From: Mycobacterium sp. IS-1496
GTDB lineage: Bacteria; Actinomycetota; Actinomycetes; Mycobacteriales; Mycobacteriaceae
Assembly (NCBI RefSeq): GCF_001499995.1
Contig: NZ_LQIU01000007.1
Coordinates: forward strand, 47,039-111,038
DNA: 64,000 nt
Direction of reading: 5' to 3'
Position 1 is the stretch's first letter, and every line of letters starts with the position of its first letter. The notes below the pieces were generated by a model. The model did no database searches, was not told where the DNA came from, and saw only the letters and a program-made list of their open reading frames with translations. Shown here piece by piece: positions 26,807 to 36,198 of this stretch. The position numbers and the translations under genes are program-made.

Positions 26807-27610
26807 GTGACCGCCACCCACACCGCCGCGACGTTCGGGGACGTGTTGCGGACCTGGCGGCAGCGCCGCAGGCTCAGCCAGCTGGATCTGGCGATCGAGG
26901 CCGACGTCTCGGCCCGGCACCTGAGCTTCATGGAGACGGGCCGCTCCGCCCCGAGCCGGGCGATGGTGCTGCGGTTGGCCGAAGTGCTCGACGTACCGTT
27001 GCGCGAACGTAACCACCTGCTGACGGCGGCCGGGCTCGCGCCGGTCTACCCGGAACGCGGCCTCGACCATCCGGAGATGGCCGCTGTGCGTGAGGGTGTG
27101 CAGCGCGTGTTGGCGGCCTACGACCCCTACCCGTGTGTGGCGGTCGACCGGCACTGGAACATCCTGAGCGCCAACGCCGCAACCGCCGTGCTGCTCGACG
27201 GGGTCGCGGCCTCGTTGCTGGAGCGGCCCAACGCCCTGCGTCTGACACTGCACCCTGACGGGCTCGCGCCGCGGATCAAGAACCTCGGCCAGTGGCGCCA
27301 CCATCTGATCGACCGGCTGCGCCGGGAAGTCGCGGCGAGCGGATCCGGTGAGCTCGCCGCACTGCTGGCCGAACTCGAGACGTACCCCGGGCCGTCGGCG
27401 ACCTCGCCCGATCCGGCGGCGGTGGCCGTGCCGCTCGAATTAGGAACCGACAGTGGCGATATGCTGACGTTCATCAGTACCGTGACGACGTTCGGCACCG
27501 CACTCGATCTCACCGCGGCCGAGCTGAGCATCGAGGCGTTCCTGCCCGCCGACGCGGCGACGGCCGCAGCGCTGGTTTGCCGGTCCGCATCGCAGGGAAG
27601 TCCGCAGTGA
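26807..27610 (+). CDS. XRE-family regulator with MmyB-like ligand domain
   Basis: This encodes 267 residues from the GTG at 26807, six bases after a GAGACT -10-like element; an ATG at 26771 lies inside the palindrome and is less likely. An N-terminal helix-turn-helix covers about residues 10-65 (RQRRRLSQLDLAIEADVSARHLSFMETGRSAPSR). The C-terminal domain (residues about 95-260) has the MmyB-type ligand-binding pattern (YPCVAVDRHWNILSANAA, LRLTLHPDGLAPRI). Such regulators often control a neighbouring oxidoreductase or membrane gene. The divergent small membrane protein is the nearest target. Cytosolic. Confidence 0.85.
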   Translation: MTATHTAATFGDVLRTWRQRRRLSQLDLAIEADVSARHLSFMETGRSAPSRAMVLRLAEVLDVPLRERNHLLTAAGLAPVYPERGLDHPEMAAVREGVQRVLAAYDPYPCVAVDRHWNILSANAATAVLLDGVAASLLERPNALRLTLHPDGLAPRIKNLGQWRHHLIDRLRREVAASGSGELAALLAELETYPGPSATSPDPAAVAVPLELGTDSGDMLTFISTVTTFGTALDLTAAELSIEAFLPADAATAAALVCRSASQGSPQ

Positions 27611-27651
27611 GCGAGGTCGGGACACCGAGTCAACGAAAACAGAGGTGGCGC

Positions 27652-28071
27652 GTGAACAACCGAATCGTCATGGTGCTGAGTGCGGCTTCGGTCGTCGTGC
27701 TCTCCGCGTGCGGCGGGTCGGAGCCCGCACTGGGCACCCGGACCGCGCAGGTGTCGGTCAACGGTGCGGAGACGGCCAAGATCCCGGTGGAGTGCAGTCA
27801 AGCCGGCTGGACATGGCTCATCTCCGACTTCGGCGAGGAGACGCCCGGCTTCTCCGCCTCCGTCTCCACCGGTGAGAAAGTCGCCGCGCACTCCGTCGAG
27901 ATCCGTGACCTCGAGGGGTTCACGGGAGCGTACTGGGAGGGCACCGTGGGTGACGGGAAGGCCACCATCGACAACTCCGTCATCACGATCACCGGAACCG
28001 CCAAGGGCTCGTTCGCCGACAACCCCACCGCTGCCGCCGAAGCCAAGTACGAGATCACGACAAAATGCTAA
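27652..28071 (+). CDS. LpqH-family (19-kDa type) lipoprotein
   Basis: This encodes 139 residues from the GTG at 27652 (AGAGGTGG upstream). The signal peptide carries a lipobox, VVLSACGG, with the lipidated cysteine near residue 19. The mature part (SVNGAETAKIPVECSQAGWTWLISDF, about 35-60; ending EAKYEITTKC) matches the mycobacterial LpqH/LppE-like beta-sandwich domain, with two conserved cysteines at the ends of the fold. These are surface lipoproteins, and LpqH is a TLR2 agonist. It starts 41 bases after the XRE gene and ends two bases before a GntR-type operator. Confidence 0.85.
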   Translation: MNNRIVMVLSAASVVVLSACGGSEPALGTRTAQVSVNGAETAKIPVECSQAGWTWLISDFGEETPGFSASVSTGEKVAAHSVEIRDLEGFTGAYWEGTVGDGKATIDNSVITITGTAKGSFADNPTAAAEAKYEITTKC

Positions 28072-28072
28072 C

Positions 28073-28083
28073 TGGTCAGACCA
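28073..28083. promoter_or_regulatory. GntR/FadR-type operator
   Basis: TGGTCAGACCA is a perfect palindrome matching the FadR/VanR-subfamily consensus TNGTNNNACNA. It lies 38 bases before the GntR gene. A second partial copy, TGGCCA, follows at 28093. Autoregulation is the simplest reading. Confidence 0.65.
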
Positions 28084-28121
28084 CTTGACCTCTGGCCACT
28101 AGGCCTGCCATCCTGGGCGGC

Positions 28122-28841
28122 ATGGCACTACAACCCGTCAACCGCCGCTCGGTGCCGGAAGACGTCTTCGATCAGATCGTCTCCGAGGTGCTCAGCGGGC
28201 AGATGCAGCCCGGCCAGACGCTGCCGAGTGAGCGGCGGCTCGCCGAAGTGCTCGGGGTGTCGCGGCCGGCGATTCGCGAAGCCCTCAAGCGTCTCGCGGG
28301 TACCGGCCTGATCGAGGTGCGCCAGGGCGATGCGACCACGGTGCGCGACTTCCGGCGCACCGCGGGCCTCGACCTGCTCCCCCGGTTGCTCATGCGAGGC
28401 GGGGAACTCGACCTGTCCGTGGTCCGGAGCATCCTCGAAACCCGGTTGCACAACGGGCCGAAGATCGCCGAACTGGCGGCCGAGCGCGCCGGGGCCGGCC
28501 TCGCCGACCGGCTGGGCGACACCGTGGACGCCCTCGAGACGGAGACCGATCCCGTTGCCGCGCAACGGCTTGCGCTGACCTTCTGGGACCACGTCGTGGA
28601 CGGGGCGGATTCCATCGCGTTCCGCTTGATGTACAACACCCTGCGGGCCACCTACGAACCGGCCCTGCCCGCGCTGGCCACCATGATGGCCGGGGAGGTC
28701 GGCCGCCCCGACGCCTACCGCGCCGTCACCGCCGCCATCGTGGCGGGCGATCCGGCGGGGGCCGCCGACGCCGCCAGGCGCCTGCTCGAACCCGCGACCA
28801 CCGCACTCCTCGACGCACTCGGCGAACTGGAGGGCCGATGA
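28122..28841 (+). CDS. FadR-subfamily GntR regulator
   Basis: This encodes 239 residues. The N-terminal winged helix-turn-helix (about 12-75: [48 protein letters not shown]) is followed by an all-helical FCD-like ligand domain. The stop overlaps the start of the fatty acid hydroxylase gene by four bases (ATGA), which ties the regulator to that enzyme. FadR-type regulators often sense acyl-CoA or small organic acids. The operator at 28073 suggests self-control of the two-gene unit. Confidence 0.9.
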   Translation: MALQPVNRRSVPEDVFDQIVSEVLSGQMQPGQTLPSERRLAEVLGVSRPAIREALKRLAGTGLIEVRQGDATTVRDFRRTAGLDLLPRLLMRGGELDLSVVRSILETRLHNGPKIAELAAERAGAGLADRLGDTVDALETETDPVAAQRLALTFWDHVVDGADSIAFRLMYNTLRATYEPALPALATMMAGEVGRPDAYRAVTAAIVAGDPAGAADAARRLLEPATTALLDALGELEGR

Positions 28842-29512
28842 CCACCGAGCACGCACCCCGTCCCGCCCGCCGGGCTGTCACGCTGGCCGACGCCGCGCGC
28901 GAGTTCTGGCGGCACCCCTCCCCCCGGCTGATCACCGCGACCCTGGTCGCCGCCGTCGGCGCACGCCTTCTCGCCGGCGACTGGCAGCCCACCGATGCGA
29001 TCGTCCCGGTGGCGATGGTCGCGGTGTTCCCGTTCGTGGAGTGGGTCGTGCACGTGTGCGTCCTGCATTGGCGGCCCCGACGGTTCGGCCGCCTGCGGCT
29101 CGACCCGCTGCTGGCGCGCAAGCACCGTGAACACCATGTCGACCCCCGGGTGGTCCCGTTGATCTTCATCCCGTGGCAGGCGCTGACGTGGGTGCTGCCG
29201 GTCGCGCTGGGGGTCGCCCTGCTCGCCTTCCCGCGCCTCGGCATGGGCCTGACGTTCCTGGTGTCGCTGACGGTGCTCGGCCTGGCGTACGAGTGGTGCC
29301 ACTACCTGATCCACAGCGACTACAAGCCGAAGACCGCCGCGTACCGCGCCGTGTGGCGCAACCACCGGCAGCACCACTTCAAGAACGAGCACTACTGGTT
29401 CACGGTGACCAGCGCCGGCACCGCCGACCGGGTGCTCGGCACCTGTCCCGATCCCGCCACGGTCGCCACGTCACCGACCGCGAAGAACCTGCACGCTACG
29501 ACTGGACGATGA
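28838..29512 (+). CDS. Fatty acid hydroxylase/sterol desaturase superfamily membrane enzyme
   Basis: This encodes 224 residues, with hydrophobic segments at about 30-45, 55-70 and 108-150. The di-iron histidine boxes are HVCVLH (about 68), KHREHH (about 87), CHYLIH (about 153) and [12 protein letters not shown] (about 172-183), the arrangement of the membrane-bound fatty acid hydroxylase/C5-sterol desaturase group. It should hydroxylate or desaturate a lipid using O2 and an electron donor. Translation is coupled to the upstream GntR regulator. Its 3' end overlaps the convergent L,D-transpeptidase gene by 17 bases. Confidence 0.88.
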   Translation: MTTEHAPRPARRAVTLADAAREFWRHPSPRLITATLVAAVGARLLAGDWQPTDAIVPVAMVAVFPFVEWVVHVCVLHWRPRRFGRLRLDPLLARKHREHHVDPRVVPLIFIPWQALTWVLPVALGVALLAFPRLGMGLTFLVSLTVLGLAYEWCHYLIHSDYKPKTAAYRAVWRNHRQHHFKNEHYWFTVTSAGTADRVLGTCPDPATVATSPTAKNLHATTGR

Positions 29513-30245
29513 CCGGATCGCCCATGCCGACGGTGTTGAAGTACCAGTCGGCGTTGTCCGGGCTGAGGTTGATGCAGCCGTGGCTGACGTTGGCGTAGCC
29601 CTGTGAGCCGGTGGACCAGGGAGCGCCGTGGATGTAGACACCACCCCAGGTGATGCGGACCGCGTCGTAGACGGTGAGCTTGTAGCCCTCGGGGTCGTCG
29701 AGCGGTATGCCGATGGTCCGCGAGTCCATCACGACGACGGACTCCTTGCCCAGGACGCGGAAGGTGCCGACCGGTGTCGGGAACTTCGGCTTGCCCATGG
29801 ACGCCGGCATCTCGCGGATCACCTCATCGTCGATGCTGACGGTGAAGGTGTGCGCATCGATGTCGGCGACACCCATCACCGACGCGCCGGTCTGGAACTC
29901 GGTCGCGAAGTCGCCCGCGCCCACCGAGATCGGCGAATGTGCGGGCCAGAAGCCCGTCGGGGTCCACTGCATCACCGAATCGCTGAGCCAGCTGAACTCG
30001 CCCTCAGGCGTCTTCGGTGACGTGATCCGCAACGACCGCTCCGCCGCCGTCCGGTTGTCGACCGGCGCGGCGAACCGCACGGTCAGTGGCATGGCCACCC
30101 CGACGACGTCGCCGGTCCCGGGTTCGATGGCGGTGACGGCGGGCGGTGTGCTGATCGCAGCGGAGCCCGTCGCGACGGAACCGCTCACCGCGAGAGCGAC
30201 GGATCCGGCGATGACCAGCAACGATCGCATGAACAGGCGCAGCAT
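29496..30245 (-). CDS. ldtA: L,D-transpeptidase (LdtA/LdtMt1 type)
   Basis: This encodes 249 residues from the ATG at 30245. A signal peptide (MLRLFMRSLLVIAGSVALAVSG) is followed by an Ig-like domain (about 40-120: PGTGDVVGVAMPLTVRFAAPV) and the YkuD catalytic domain. The active site is IHGAPWS... VSHGCINLS with catalytic Cys224. The protein forms 3-to-3 peptidoglycan cross-links in the periplasm and is a carbapenem target. Length (about 250) and lack of a C-terminal extension fit LdtMt1/LdtA rather than the roughly 410-residue LdtMt2. It is convergent with the hydroxylase gene. Confidence 0.92.
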   Translation of the reverse strand: MLRLFMRSLLVIAGSVALAVSGSVATGSAAISTPPAVTAIEPGTGDVVGVAMPLTVRFAAPVDNRTAAERSLRITSPKTPEGEFSWLSDSVMQWTPTGFWPAHSPISVGAGDFATEFQTGASVMGVADIDAHTFTVSIDDEVIREMPASMGKPKFPTPVGTFRVLGKESVVVMDSRTIGIPLDDPEGYKLTVYDAVRITWGGVYIHGAPWSTGSQGYANVSHGCINLSPDNADWYFNTVGMGDPVIVQS

Positions 30246-30379
30246 GTCGCCAGTGTAGGTGGGCCGACGGATCGGACCTCCTGACCGCGTGCGCCCTCGC
30301 GCCTCGGCGGCGCCTTTCCTGATTCGGCTTGTCCCCACGTCAAGGTCATCGTCGGCGCGTGCCCCAGCGTTTCACCCGC

Positions 30380-30997
30380 CTACGCCGGGCCCTCGCCCCG
30401 CCGGGTGCGGCCGAACGCCGTCAGCACGTAGCCGAGCGCCAGGAACATCGCCCCGAGCAGGGCGATGTTGACCCCGACGGTGAGCGTGCCGACACTGCCC
30501 GCATCGAGGAAGTAGTACGGCGCGCGCCGCCCGGCGTGGTTGAGGACGGCCAGTGCGAGCACCACGTAGCAGCCCGGGTACGCCAGCCACGCCCACGGAT
30601 GCCACCACCGCAGACCCGAACCGCCGGCGGTGGCCAACCCCCACTCGGCGATCGCCAGCACCGGCACGACGACGTGGAGCAGGAAGTTCGCCGGGGTGTA
30701 CCCCATGCTGTAGTCGGTCAGGAACAGGTTCCACACCAGCCCCGCGATCACGACGTACACGACGACGGCGCCCCGCAGCGCCGAACGGGTGTCGGCGCGC
30801 GGCCATACGAGCGTCGACACGTAGAAGAGAGCCGCCAGCAGATTCGCCTGATACGTGAAGGTCACCAACCGCCACAGCACACCCGACCGAGACGTCAACT
30901 CGACCAGGATGACGGCCGCCACCACAGCCGCGACGATCGACAACCGAAGGACGGTCCGCAGTGTCGGCAGCGCCCGGGAGGCGTCGGTCGCGGTCAC
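30380..30997 (-). CDS. Pr6Pr family six-helix membrane protein
   Basis: This encodes 205 residues from the GTG at 30997. Six hydrophobic segments are visible (about 15-33, 44-62, 75-95, 105-125, 135-152 and 170-192). Motifs such as FTYQANLLAALFY, NFLLHVVVPVLAIAEW and WLAYPGCYVVLALA are typical of the Pr6Pr / FAR-17a/AIG1-like family. A His in LLHVVVP and an Asp/Thr-rich helix end recall the proposed catalytic pair of AIG1-like lipid hydrolases, but this is a guess. It lies 32 bases downstream of the threonine dehydratase gene, so the two may be co-transcribed. Confidence 0.78.
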   Translation of the reverse strand: MTATDASRALPTLRTVLRLSIVAAVVAAVILVELTSRSGVLWRLVTFTYQANLLAALFYVSTLVWPRADTRSALRGAVVVYVVIAGLVWNLFLTDYSMGYTPANFLLHVVVPVLAIAEWGLATAGGSGLRWWHPWAWLAYPGCYVVLALAVLNHAGRRAPYYFLDAGSVGTLTVGVNIALLGAMFLALGYVLTAFGRTRRGEGPA

Positions 30998-31029
30998 CCC
31001 CGCGAGGATAGCCGCGCCGGCCGGCCCGC

Positions 31030-31965
31030 TCAGCCCGCGAGGATCTCCCTCAGCAGCGCCACCTCGATGTTCCCGCCCGACACCACCGCCACGGTGCGGC
31101 CCGTGGGTGCCACCCTGCGGTAGCCGGCCAGTGCCACCGCCCCGCTGGGCTCGCTGACCAGATGTGCGCGAAGCGCGAGGTCGCGCACTGCCGACCGGAT
31201 CTCGTCCTCGGTGACGGTGACGGAGTGGTCGAGTACTCGCTGCAGGTGCGCGAACGTCAGGTCCGACGGCTGTGAGCGCAACCCGTCGGCGATGGTGCGG
31301 TTGCGGTCTTCGATCGACCAGTCCACCCGGCGCCCGCGCCGCAGACCCTCGGTCGTATCGGCGGCCAGCTCCGGTTCGACGCCGTAAACCGTCGCGGCCG
31401 GGCACAACGCCTTGATCGCCGTGCCGATCCCGGAGGCCAGACCACCGCCGCTGACCGGGATGAAGACGTGCTCGACCCCGGGCAGGTCCTCGGCGATCTC
31501 CAGACCCGCGGTGCCCTGGCCGGCGATGATGTCGGGATGGTCGAACGGCGGGACCAGCACCGCGCCGGTGCGCTCGACGACCTCGGCGGCCACCGCCTCC
31601 CGACGGCCGGCAGCGCACAGCACCACCTCGGCGCCGTGCGCGCGGGTCGCCTCGACCTTGACCCGCGGTGTCTCCTCGGGCATCACGATGTGCGCCGAGA
31701 TCCCGTACCGCGCCGCGGCGTACGCGACGGCTTGAGCGTGGTTGCCGCTCGAGTACGCCACCACTCCGCGGGCCCGGACATCCGAATCCAGTCGGGCGAT
31801 CGCGTTGAACGCACCGCGCACCTTGAACGCGCCGATGGCCTGCAGGTTCTCGGGTTTGAGCCACAGCGTCCCGGCCCACGCCGCGGGAATCAGCGGGGTC
31901 CGCAGCACGTCGTCGCGGGTGCGTGCGGCCGCGGCGCGGACGTCGTCGATCGTGACCAGGTGCAC
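31030..31965 (-). CDS. Threonine/serine dehydratase, PLP fold type II
   Basis: This encodes 311 residues. The PLP lysine lies in LQAIGAFKVRGAFNA (about 43-57; canonical form is GSFKxRGA). SSGNHAQAVAYAA (about 72-84) and IPVSGGGLASGIGTAIKA (about 169-186) are the substrate and phosphate loops. Family members deaminate threonine or serine to 2-oxoacids and ammonia, or racemise serine. There is no regulatory ACT domain, so it is closer to catabolic dehydratase or serine racemase than to IlvA. It sits just upstream of the Pr6Pr gene and is divergent from the acyl-AMP ligase. Confidence 0.87.
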   Translation of the reverse strand: MHLVTIDDVRAAAARTRDDVLRTPLIPAAWAGTLWLKPENLQAIGAFKVRGAFNAIARLDSDVRARGVVAYSSGNHAQAVAYAAARYGISAHIVMPEETPRVKVEATRAHGAEVVLCAAGRREAVAAEVVERTGAVLVPPFDHPDIIAGQGTAGLEIAEDLPGVEHVFIPVSGGGLASGIGTAIKALCPAATVYGVEPELAADTTEGLRRGRRVDWSIEDRNRTIADGLRSQPSDLTFAHLQRVLDHSVTVTEDEIRSAVRDLALRAHLVSEPSGAVALAGYRRVAPTGRTVAVVSGGNIEVALLREILAG

Positions 31966-32147
31966 CCGCCCAGTCTGCCCGCCGCCACAGCCGACGCGGC
32001 CTACGGGGTCACACGATCGCAGGCTCCTGGCGGCTATGCTCGACCGGTCGCAGGCTCCTCGCGTGGCTCGTTCTCCGGTCGCCGTCTGCGATGCTCGGAA
32101 ACTGACGGGAGCGTCTTCATGACGCCCGACGATTCGGCCTCACCCTT

Positions 32148-33782
32148 GTGAGCGCGTTCACCGACACGATGTTCGCCAACGCGCTGACGAGTACCAACGG
32201 CATGGTCACCGGTGAACCGCACCACCCGGTCCGGCGGTCGTGGCGTGAGGTGCACGAACGGGCCAGGCGCATCGCCGGTGGTCTGGCCGCTGCGGGGGTC
32301 GGACCGGGCGACGCCGTCGCGGTGCTCGCGGGCGCCCCGGAGGAGATCGCCCCGACGGCGCAGGCGCTGTGGATGCGCGGAGCGAGCCTCACGATGCTGC
32401 ACCAACCCACTCCGCGCAGCGATCTGGCCGTGTGGGCCGACGAGACGGCGAGTGTGATCACCCTGATCGAGGCCCGGGCGGTGGTGCTGTCCGACCCGTT
32501 CATGGTGGCCGCCCCGGCGCTGGAACAACTGGGAGTCACCGTGCTGACGGTGGGCCGCCTCCTGGAGGCCGCCCCGATCGACCCGGTGCCCACCGGCGAG
32601 GACGACGTCGCGCTGATGCAGCTGACATCGGGATCGACCGGATCACCGAAAGCCGTCCACATCACCCATCGCAACGTCGTGTCGAACGCCGAGGCGATGT
32701 TCAGCGCCGCGGACTACCGCCTGGACTCCGATGTCATCGTGAGCTGGTTGCCCCTGTTCCACGACATGGGGATGACCGGATTCCTCACCGTCCCGATGTA
32801 TTTCGGCGCCGAACTGGTCAAAGTGACGCCGATGGACTTCCTCGGCGACATTCTCCTGTGGGCCGAACTCATCGACAAGTACCGGGGCACCATGACCGCG
32901 GCGCCGAACTTCGCGTGGGCACTGCTCGCGAAAAGGCTTCGCCGTCAGGCGGTCCCGGGGCAGTTCGACCTGTCCAGCCTGCGCTTCGCGCTGTCCGGCG
33001 CCGAACAGGTCGACCCCGTCGCGGTCGAGGATCTGTGTGACGCGGGGGCGCCGTTCGGGCTCGACCCCGGCGCCATCCTGCCCGCATACGGAATGGCCGA
33101 AACCACTGTCGCCGTGTCGTTCTCGGCTCTCGGCGCCGGGCTGAGCACCGACGTGATCGACGCCGACCTGCTCGCCGCGTTCGACCGTGCGGTTCCCGCC
33201 GCCTCCGGCCGCACCAGGCGACTGACCTGCCTGGGCCCACCGCTCGGCGACATGGAGGCCCGTGTCGTGGACGCGGACGCCGCCGTCCTGCCCGCCCGCG
33301 CGGTCGGGGTGATCCAGGTTCGCGGATCATCGCTGAGTCCCGGCTACACCACCATGGCCGGTTTCCGTCCCGCCTCCGACGAATCCGGCTGGTACGACAC
33401 CGGAGACCTGGGCTACCTCACCGAGGACGGCCGGATTGTGCTGTGCGGCAGGGCCAAAGAGGTCATCATCATGGCCGGCCGCAACATCTACCCCACCGAC
33501 GTCGAACGCGCGGCCGCCCGGGTCGACGGTATCCGGCCCGGCTGCGTGGTCGCCGTGCGCCTCGACGCGGGCCACCCGCGCGAGACGTTCGCTGTCGTCG
33601 TCGAAGCCGCCGGCTGGGAGAACCACGCCGAGGTGCGGCGGATCGAGCACGAGGTGGCCCACGCGGTGGTCGCCGAGGTCGACCTGCGTCCGCGCAAGGT
33701 GTCGGTGGTCTCGCCGGGCACCATTCCGAAGACGCCGTCGGGCAAACCCCGCCGGGGAATGGCGACCGAGCTGGTCGCCTGA
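32148..33782 (+). CDS. Fatty acyl-AMP/CoA ligase (FadD type)
   Basis: This encodes 544 residues of the ANL superfamily. The ATP loop is [19 protein letters not shown] (about 155-173), with [14 protein letters not shown] (about 199), the A5 motif [10 protein letters not shown] (about 311), A7 YDTGDLGYL (about 410) and the A8 hinge [21 protein letters not shown] (about 423). [10 protein letters not shown] near the C-terminus supplies the catalytic lysine. It resembles mycobacterial MbtM/FAAL-like enzymes. It should activate a carboxylic acid as an adenylate; whether CoA or an ACP receives it is unclear. A thioesterase gene follows, which suggests an acyl-activation/release pair. Confidence 0.87.
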   Translation: MSAFTDTMFANALTSTNGMVTGEPHHPVRRSWREVHERARRIAGGLAAAGVGPGDAVAVLAGAPEEIAPTAQALWMRGASLTMLHQPTPRSDLAVWADETASVITLIEARAVVLSDPFMVAAPALEQLGVTVLTVGRLLEAAPIDPVPTGEDDVALMQLTSGSTGSPKAVHITHRNVVSNAEAMFSAADYRLDSDVIVSWLPLFHDMGMTGFLTVPMYFGAELVKVTPMDFLGDILLWAELIDKYRGTMTAAPNFAWALLAKRLRRQAVPGQFDLSSLRFALSGAEQVDPVAVEDLCDAGAPFGLDPGAILPAYGMAETTVAVSFSALGAGLSTDVIDADLLAAFDRAVPAASGRTRRLTCLGPPLGDMEARVVDADAAVLPARAVGVIQVRGSSLSPGYTTMAGFRPASDESGWYDTGDLGYLTEDGRIVLCGRAKEVIIMAGRNIYPTDVERAAARVDGIRPGCVVAVRLDAGHPRETFAVVVEAAGWENHAEVRRIEHEVAHAVVAEVDLRPRKVSVVSPGTIPKTPSGKPRRGMATELVA

Positions 33783-33793
33783 CCGGTCGGCGT

Positions 33794-33799
33794 TAGGGT
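33794..33799 (+). promoter_or_regulatory. -10 element, probable leaderless promoter
   Basis: TAGGGT fits TANNNT and is followed by six bases and a GTG at 33806, the spacing of leaderless transcripts. It supports 33806 over the GTG at 33800 as the thioesterase start. Confidence 0.5.
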
Positions 33800-33805
33800 G
33801 TGCCG

Positions 33806-34234
33806 GTGACGGGCGATGCGACAGCGGGATTCTCGATGCCGATCGTGCCGCGCTACGCCGAGATCGACCAGCAGGGCGTGGTGTTCAACGGTCACTACCT
33901 CACCTGGTTCGACGAGGCGTGCACGGCGTTCTTCGACCACATCGGAGTCGCGTATCCGGAGCTGATCGCCGCCGGCCTCGACTTCCAGGTCGTGCACAGC
34001 GAAATCGACTATGCCGCATCGGTTCGCTGGCGCGACGACGTGCGGGTGGCGGTGCGGTGCGAACGCGTGGGCTCGACCAGTTTCACGCTCGGCTTCGCGG
34101 TGAAGCGCCAGGGCGCGGCCGTCGCACCGCAGACCGCGGTGACGGGCCGCAACGTCTACGTGGTGGTGTCGACATCCGACTGGGCCAAACGGGCGATCCC
34201 GGACCGGCTGCGCAGCGCGCTGACCGCCTGCTGA
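33806..34234 (+). CDS. Hotdog-fold acyl-CoA thioesterase (4HBT/FadM-like)
   Basis: This encodes 142 residues. The hotdog-fold signature PRYAEIDQQGVVFNGHYLTWFDEAC (about 16-40) carries the Asp of the 4-hydroxybenzoyl-CoA thioesterase/FadM class. The central helix and the remaining strands follow normally (VHSEIDYAASVRWRDDVRVAV). It should hydrolyse acyl-CoA or acyl-carrier thioesters. It starts 23 bases after the acyl-AMP ligase, so the two may act on the same acyl chain, although the GTG has its own leaderless-type promoter. Confidence 0.87.
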   Translation: MTGDATAGFSMPIVPRYAEIDQQGVVFNGHYLTWFDEACTAFFDHIGVAYPELIAAGLDFQVVHSEIDYAASVRWRDDVRVAVRCERVGSTSFTLGFAVKRQGAAVAPQTAVTGRNVYVVVSTSDWAKRAIPDRLRSALTAC

Positions 34235-34262
34235 TCACCGTACGGTCGGTCGCACCGGACGG

Positions 34263-34268
34263 TACCGT
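34263..34268 (+). promoter_or_regulatory. -10 element, probable leaderless promoter
   Basis: TACCGT (TANNNT) is followed by six bases and then the ATG at 34275 of the ureohydrolase gene, which lacks a Shine-Dalgarno sequence. Confidence 0.5.
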
Positions 34269-34274
34269 CTGCCC

Positions 34275-35312
34275 ATGGGGCATGCGCATGCGGACGAGCC
34301 GCAACGAGACCTTCCGCCCGGACTGGCCGAGCAGCTGGACCTACCCTATGCGGGGATGGCGTCGTTCGGTCATCGGCCCTTCCTCACCGAGACCGCGCAG
34401 CTGGAATCGTGGCGGCCCGACGTGGCGATCGTCGGTGCGCCGTTCGACGTCGGCACCACCAACCGCCCCGGCGCCCGGTTCGGGCCGCGCGCCATCCGGG
34501 CGACGGCGTACGAACCCGGCACCTACCACATGGACCTGGGGTTGGAGATCTTCGACTGGCTGGAGGTGGTCGACTTCGGCGACGCCTACTGTCCGCACGG
34601 GCAGACCGAGGTGTCGCACAACAACATCCGCGAGCGGGTGGCCGCCCTCGCCTCACGCGGGATCGTGCCGGTCGTCCTCGGCGGTGACCACTCGATTACC
34701 TGGCCCGCGGCCACCGCGGTGGCCGATGTGCACGGCTACGGCAACGTCGGCATCGTCCACTTCGACGCCCACGCCGACACCGCGGACACCATCGAGGGCA
34801 ACCTGGCCAGCCACGGCACCCCCATGCGGCGGCTCATCGAATCCGGCGCGGTGCCCGGCACCCATTTCGTGCAGGTCGGCCTGCGCGGCTATTGGCCGCC
34901 GCAGGACACCTTCGAGTGGATGCTCGAACAGGGCATGACCTGGCACACCATGCAGGAGATCTGGGAGCGCGGCTTCAAGGAGGTGATGCGCGACGCGGTC
35001 GCCGAAGCTCTGGCCAAGGCCGACAAGCTCTACGTCTCTGTGGACATCGACGTCCTCGATCCCGCGCACGCGCCCGGCACCGGGACGCCGGAACCGGGCG
35101 GCATCACCAGCGCGGATCTGCTCCGTATGGTCCGCCACCTGTGTCGCGAACACGACGTGGCCGGCGTGGACGTCGTCGAGGTCGCGCCCGCCTACGACCA
35201 TGCCGAACTGACCGTCAACGCCGCCCACCGGGTGGTGTTCGAGGCGCTGGCCGGCATGGCGGCCCGCAGGCGCGACGCCGCGGGCGCGCGGCCAGGCCCG
35301 CCCTGGCGGTGA
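34275..35312 (+). CDS. speB: Agmatinase/ureohydrolase family protein
   Basis: This encodes 345 residues. The binuclear manganese motifs of arginase/agmatinase are complete: VLGGDHSITWP (about 134-144), VHFDAHADTAD (about 160-170) and VSVDIDVLDPAHAPGTGTPEPGG (about 254-276). These enzymes hydrolyse guanidino compounds such as agmatine, guanidinobutyrate or guanidine to urea. The specific substrate cannot be fixed here. The long N-terminus with GAPFDVGTTNRPGARFGPRAIR is typical of agmatinase-like members. It converges on the mycolate cyclopropane synthase, with one base between the stops. Confidence 0.87.
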   Translation: MGHAHADEPQRDLPPGLAEQLDLPYAGMASFGHRPFLTETAQLESWRPDVAIVGAPFDVGTTNRPGARFGPRAIRATAYEPGTYHMDLGLEIFDWLEVVDFGDAYCPHGQTEVSHNNIRERVAALASRGIVPVVLGGDHSITWPAATAVADVHGYGNVGIVHFDAHADTADTIEGNLASHGTPMRRLIESGAVPGTHFVQVGLRGYWPPQDTFEWMLEQGMTWHTMQEIWERGFKEVMRDAVAEALAKADKLYVSVDIDVLDPAHAPGTGTPEPGGITSADLLRMVRHLCREHDVAGVDVVEVAPAYDHAELTVNAAHRVVFEALAGMAARRRDAAGARPGPPWR

Positions 35313-35313
35313 C

Positions 35314-36198
35314 TCAGCCCTTGGTCAGGGTGAACTGGGCGACGTCGGTGTAGCCCTCGCGGAAGAGGTCGGCGCAACCGGTCAGGTACTTCATGTACCG
35401 GTCGTAGACCACCTGCCCCTGCAGCGCGAGCGCCTCGTCCTTGCGGGCCTCGAGCGCGGCCGACCAGATGTCGAGGGTCTTGGCGTAGTGCAGGCGCAGC
35501 GGCTGCACCAGCTTGACCTCGAAGCCGGCCTTGGTCGCGTGGTCGGTGACCGCGCGGGCCTGGGGCAGGTCACCGCCCGGGAAGATCTCGTCCATGATGA
35601 ATTTGAAGAAGCGCAGCTTCTGCATCGTGATGGGCAGCCCGCGCTCGGCGAACTCCTCGTCACTCGGCTTGATGATGGTGTGCAGCATCATCACGCCGTC
35701 GTCCGGCAGCGCGTCGTAGGCCATCTTGAAGAAGTCGGTGTAGCGGTCGCGGCCGAAGTGCTCGAAGGCGCCGATCGACACGATGCGGTCGACCTTCTCG
35801 TCGAACTGCTCCCAGCCCTGCAGGAGCACCCGCTTGCTGCGCGAGCTGCCCTGCTTGTCGAGGAGTTGCTGCACATAGGCCTGCTGGTTCTTGCTCAGGG
35901 TCAGGCCGACGACGTTGACGTCGTACTTGTCGAGCGCACGGTTGATCGTCGCGCCCCAGCCGCAGCCCACGTCGAGCAGGGTCATGCCGGGCTGCAGCCC
36001 GAGCTTGCCCAGCGACAGGTCGATCTTGGCGAGCTGCGCCTCTTCCAGCGTCATGTCGTCGCGTTCGAAGTAGGCGCAGCTGTAGGTCTGCGTCGGGTCG
36101 AGGAACAGCCGGAAGAATTCGTCGGACAGGTCGTAATGCGCCTGGACATCCTCGAAGTGGGGCGTCAAGCCCTGGGCATCACTGCTTGTTTCTGGCAC
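35314..36198 (-). CDS. cmaA2: Mycolic acid cyclopropane/methyl-modification methyltransferase
   Basis: This encodes 294 residues, the usual length for the CmaA/MmaA/PcaA family. The N-terminal helix PHFEDVQAHYDLSDEFFRLFLDPTQTYSCAYF (about 13-44), SAM motif TLLDVGCGWGATINRA (about 73-88), SIGAFEHFG (about 140) and C-terminal YDRYMKYLTGC (about 265-275, bicarbonate-binding region) are all present. The enzyme uses S-adenosylmethionine to cyclopropanate or methylate mycolic acid double bonds. CmaA2 is a best guess among close paralogues, and MmaA1-4 cannot be excluded. It stands alone with a 239-base upstream gap. Confidence 0.88.
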   Translation of the reverse strand: MPETSSDAQGLTPHFEDVQAHYDLSDEFFRLFLDPTQTYSCAYFERDDMTLEEAQLAKIDLSLGKLGLQPGMTLLDVGCGWGATINRALDKYDVNVVGLTLSKNQQAYVQQLLDKQGSSRSKRVLLQGWEQFDEKVDRIVSIGAFEHFGRDRYTDFFKMAYDALPDDGVMMLHTIIKPSDEEFAERGLPITMQKLRFFKFIMDEIFPGGDLPQARAVTDHATKAGFEVKLVQPLRLHYAKTLDIWSAALEARKDEALALQGQVVYDRYMKYLTGCADLFREGYTDVAQFTLTKG

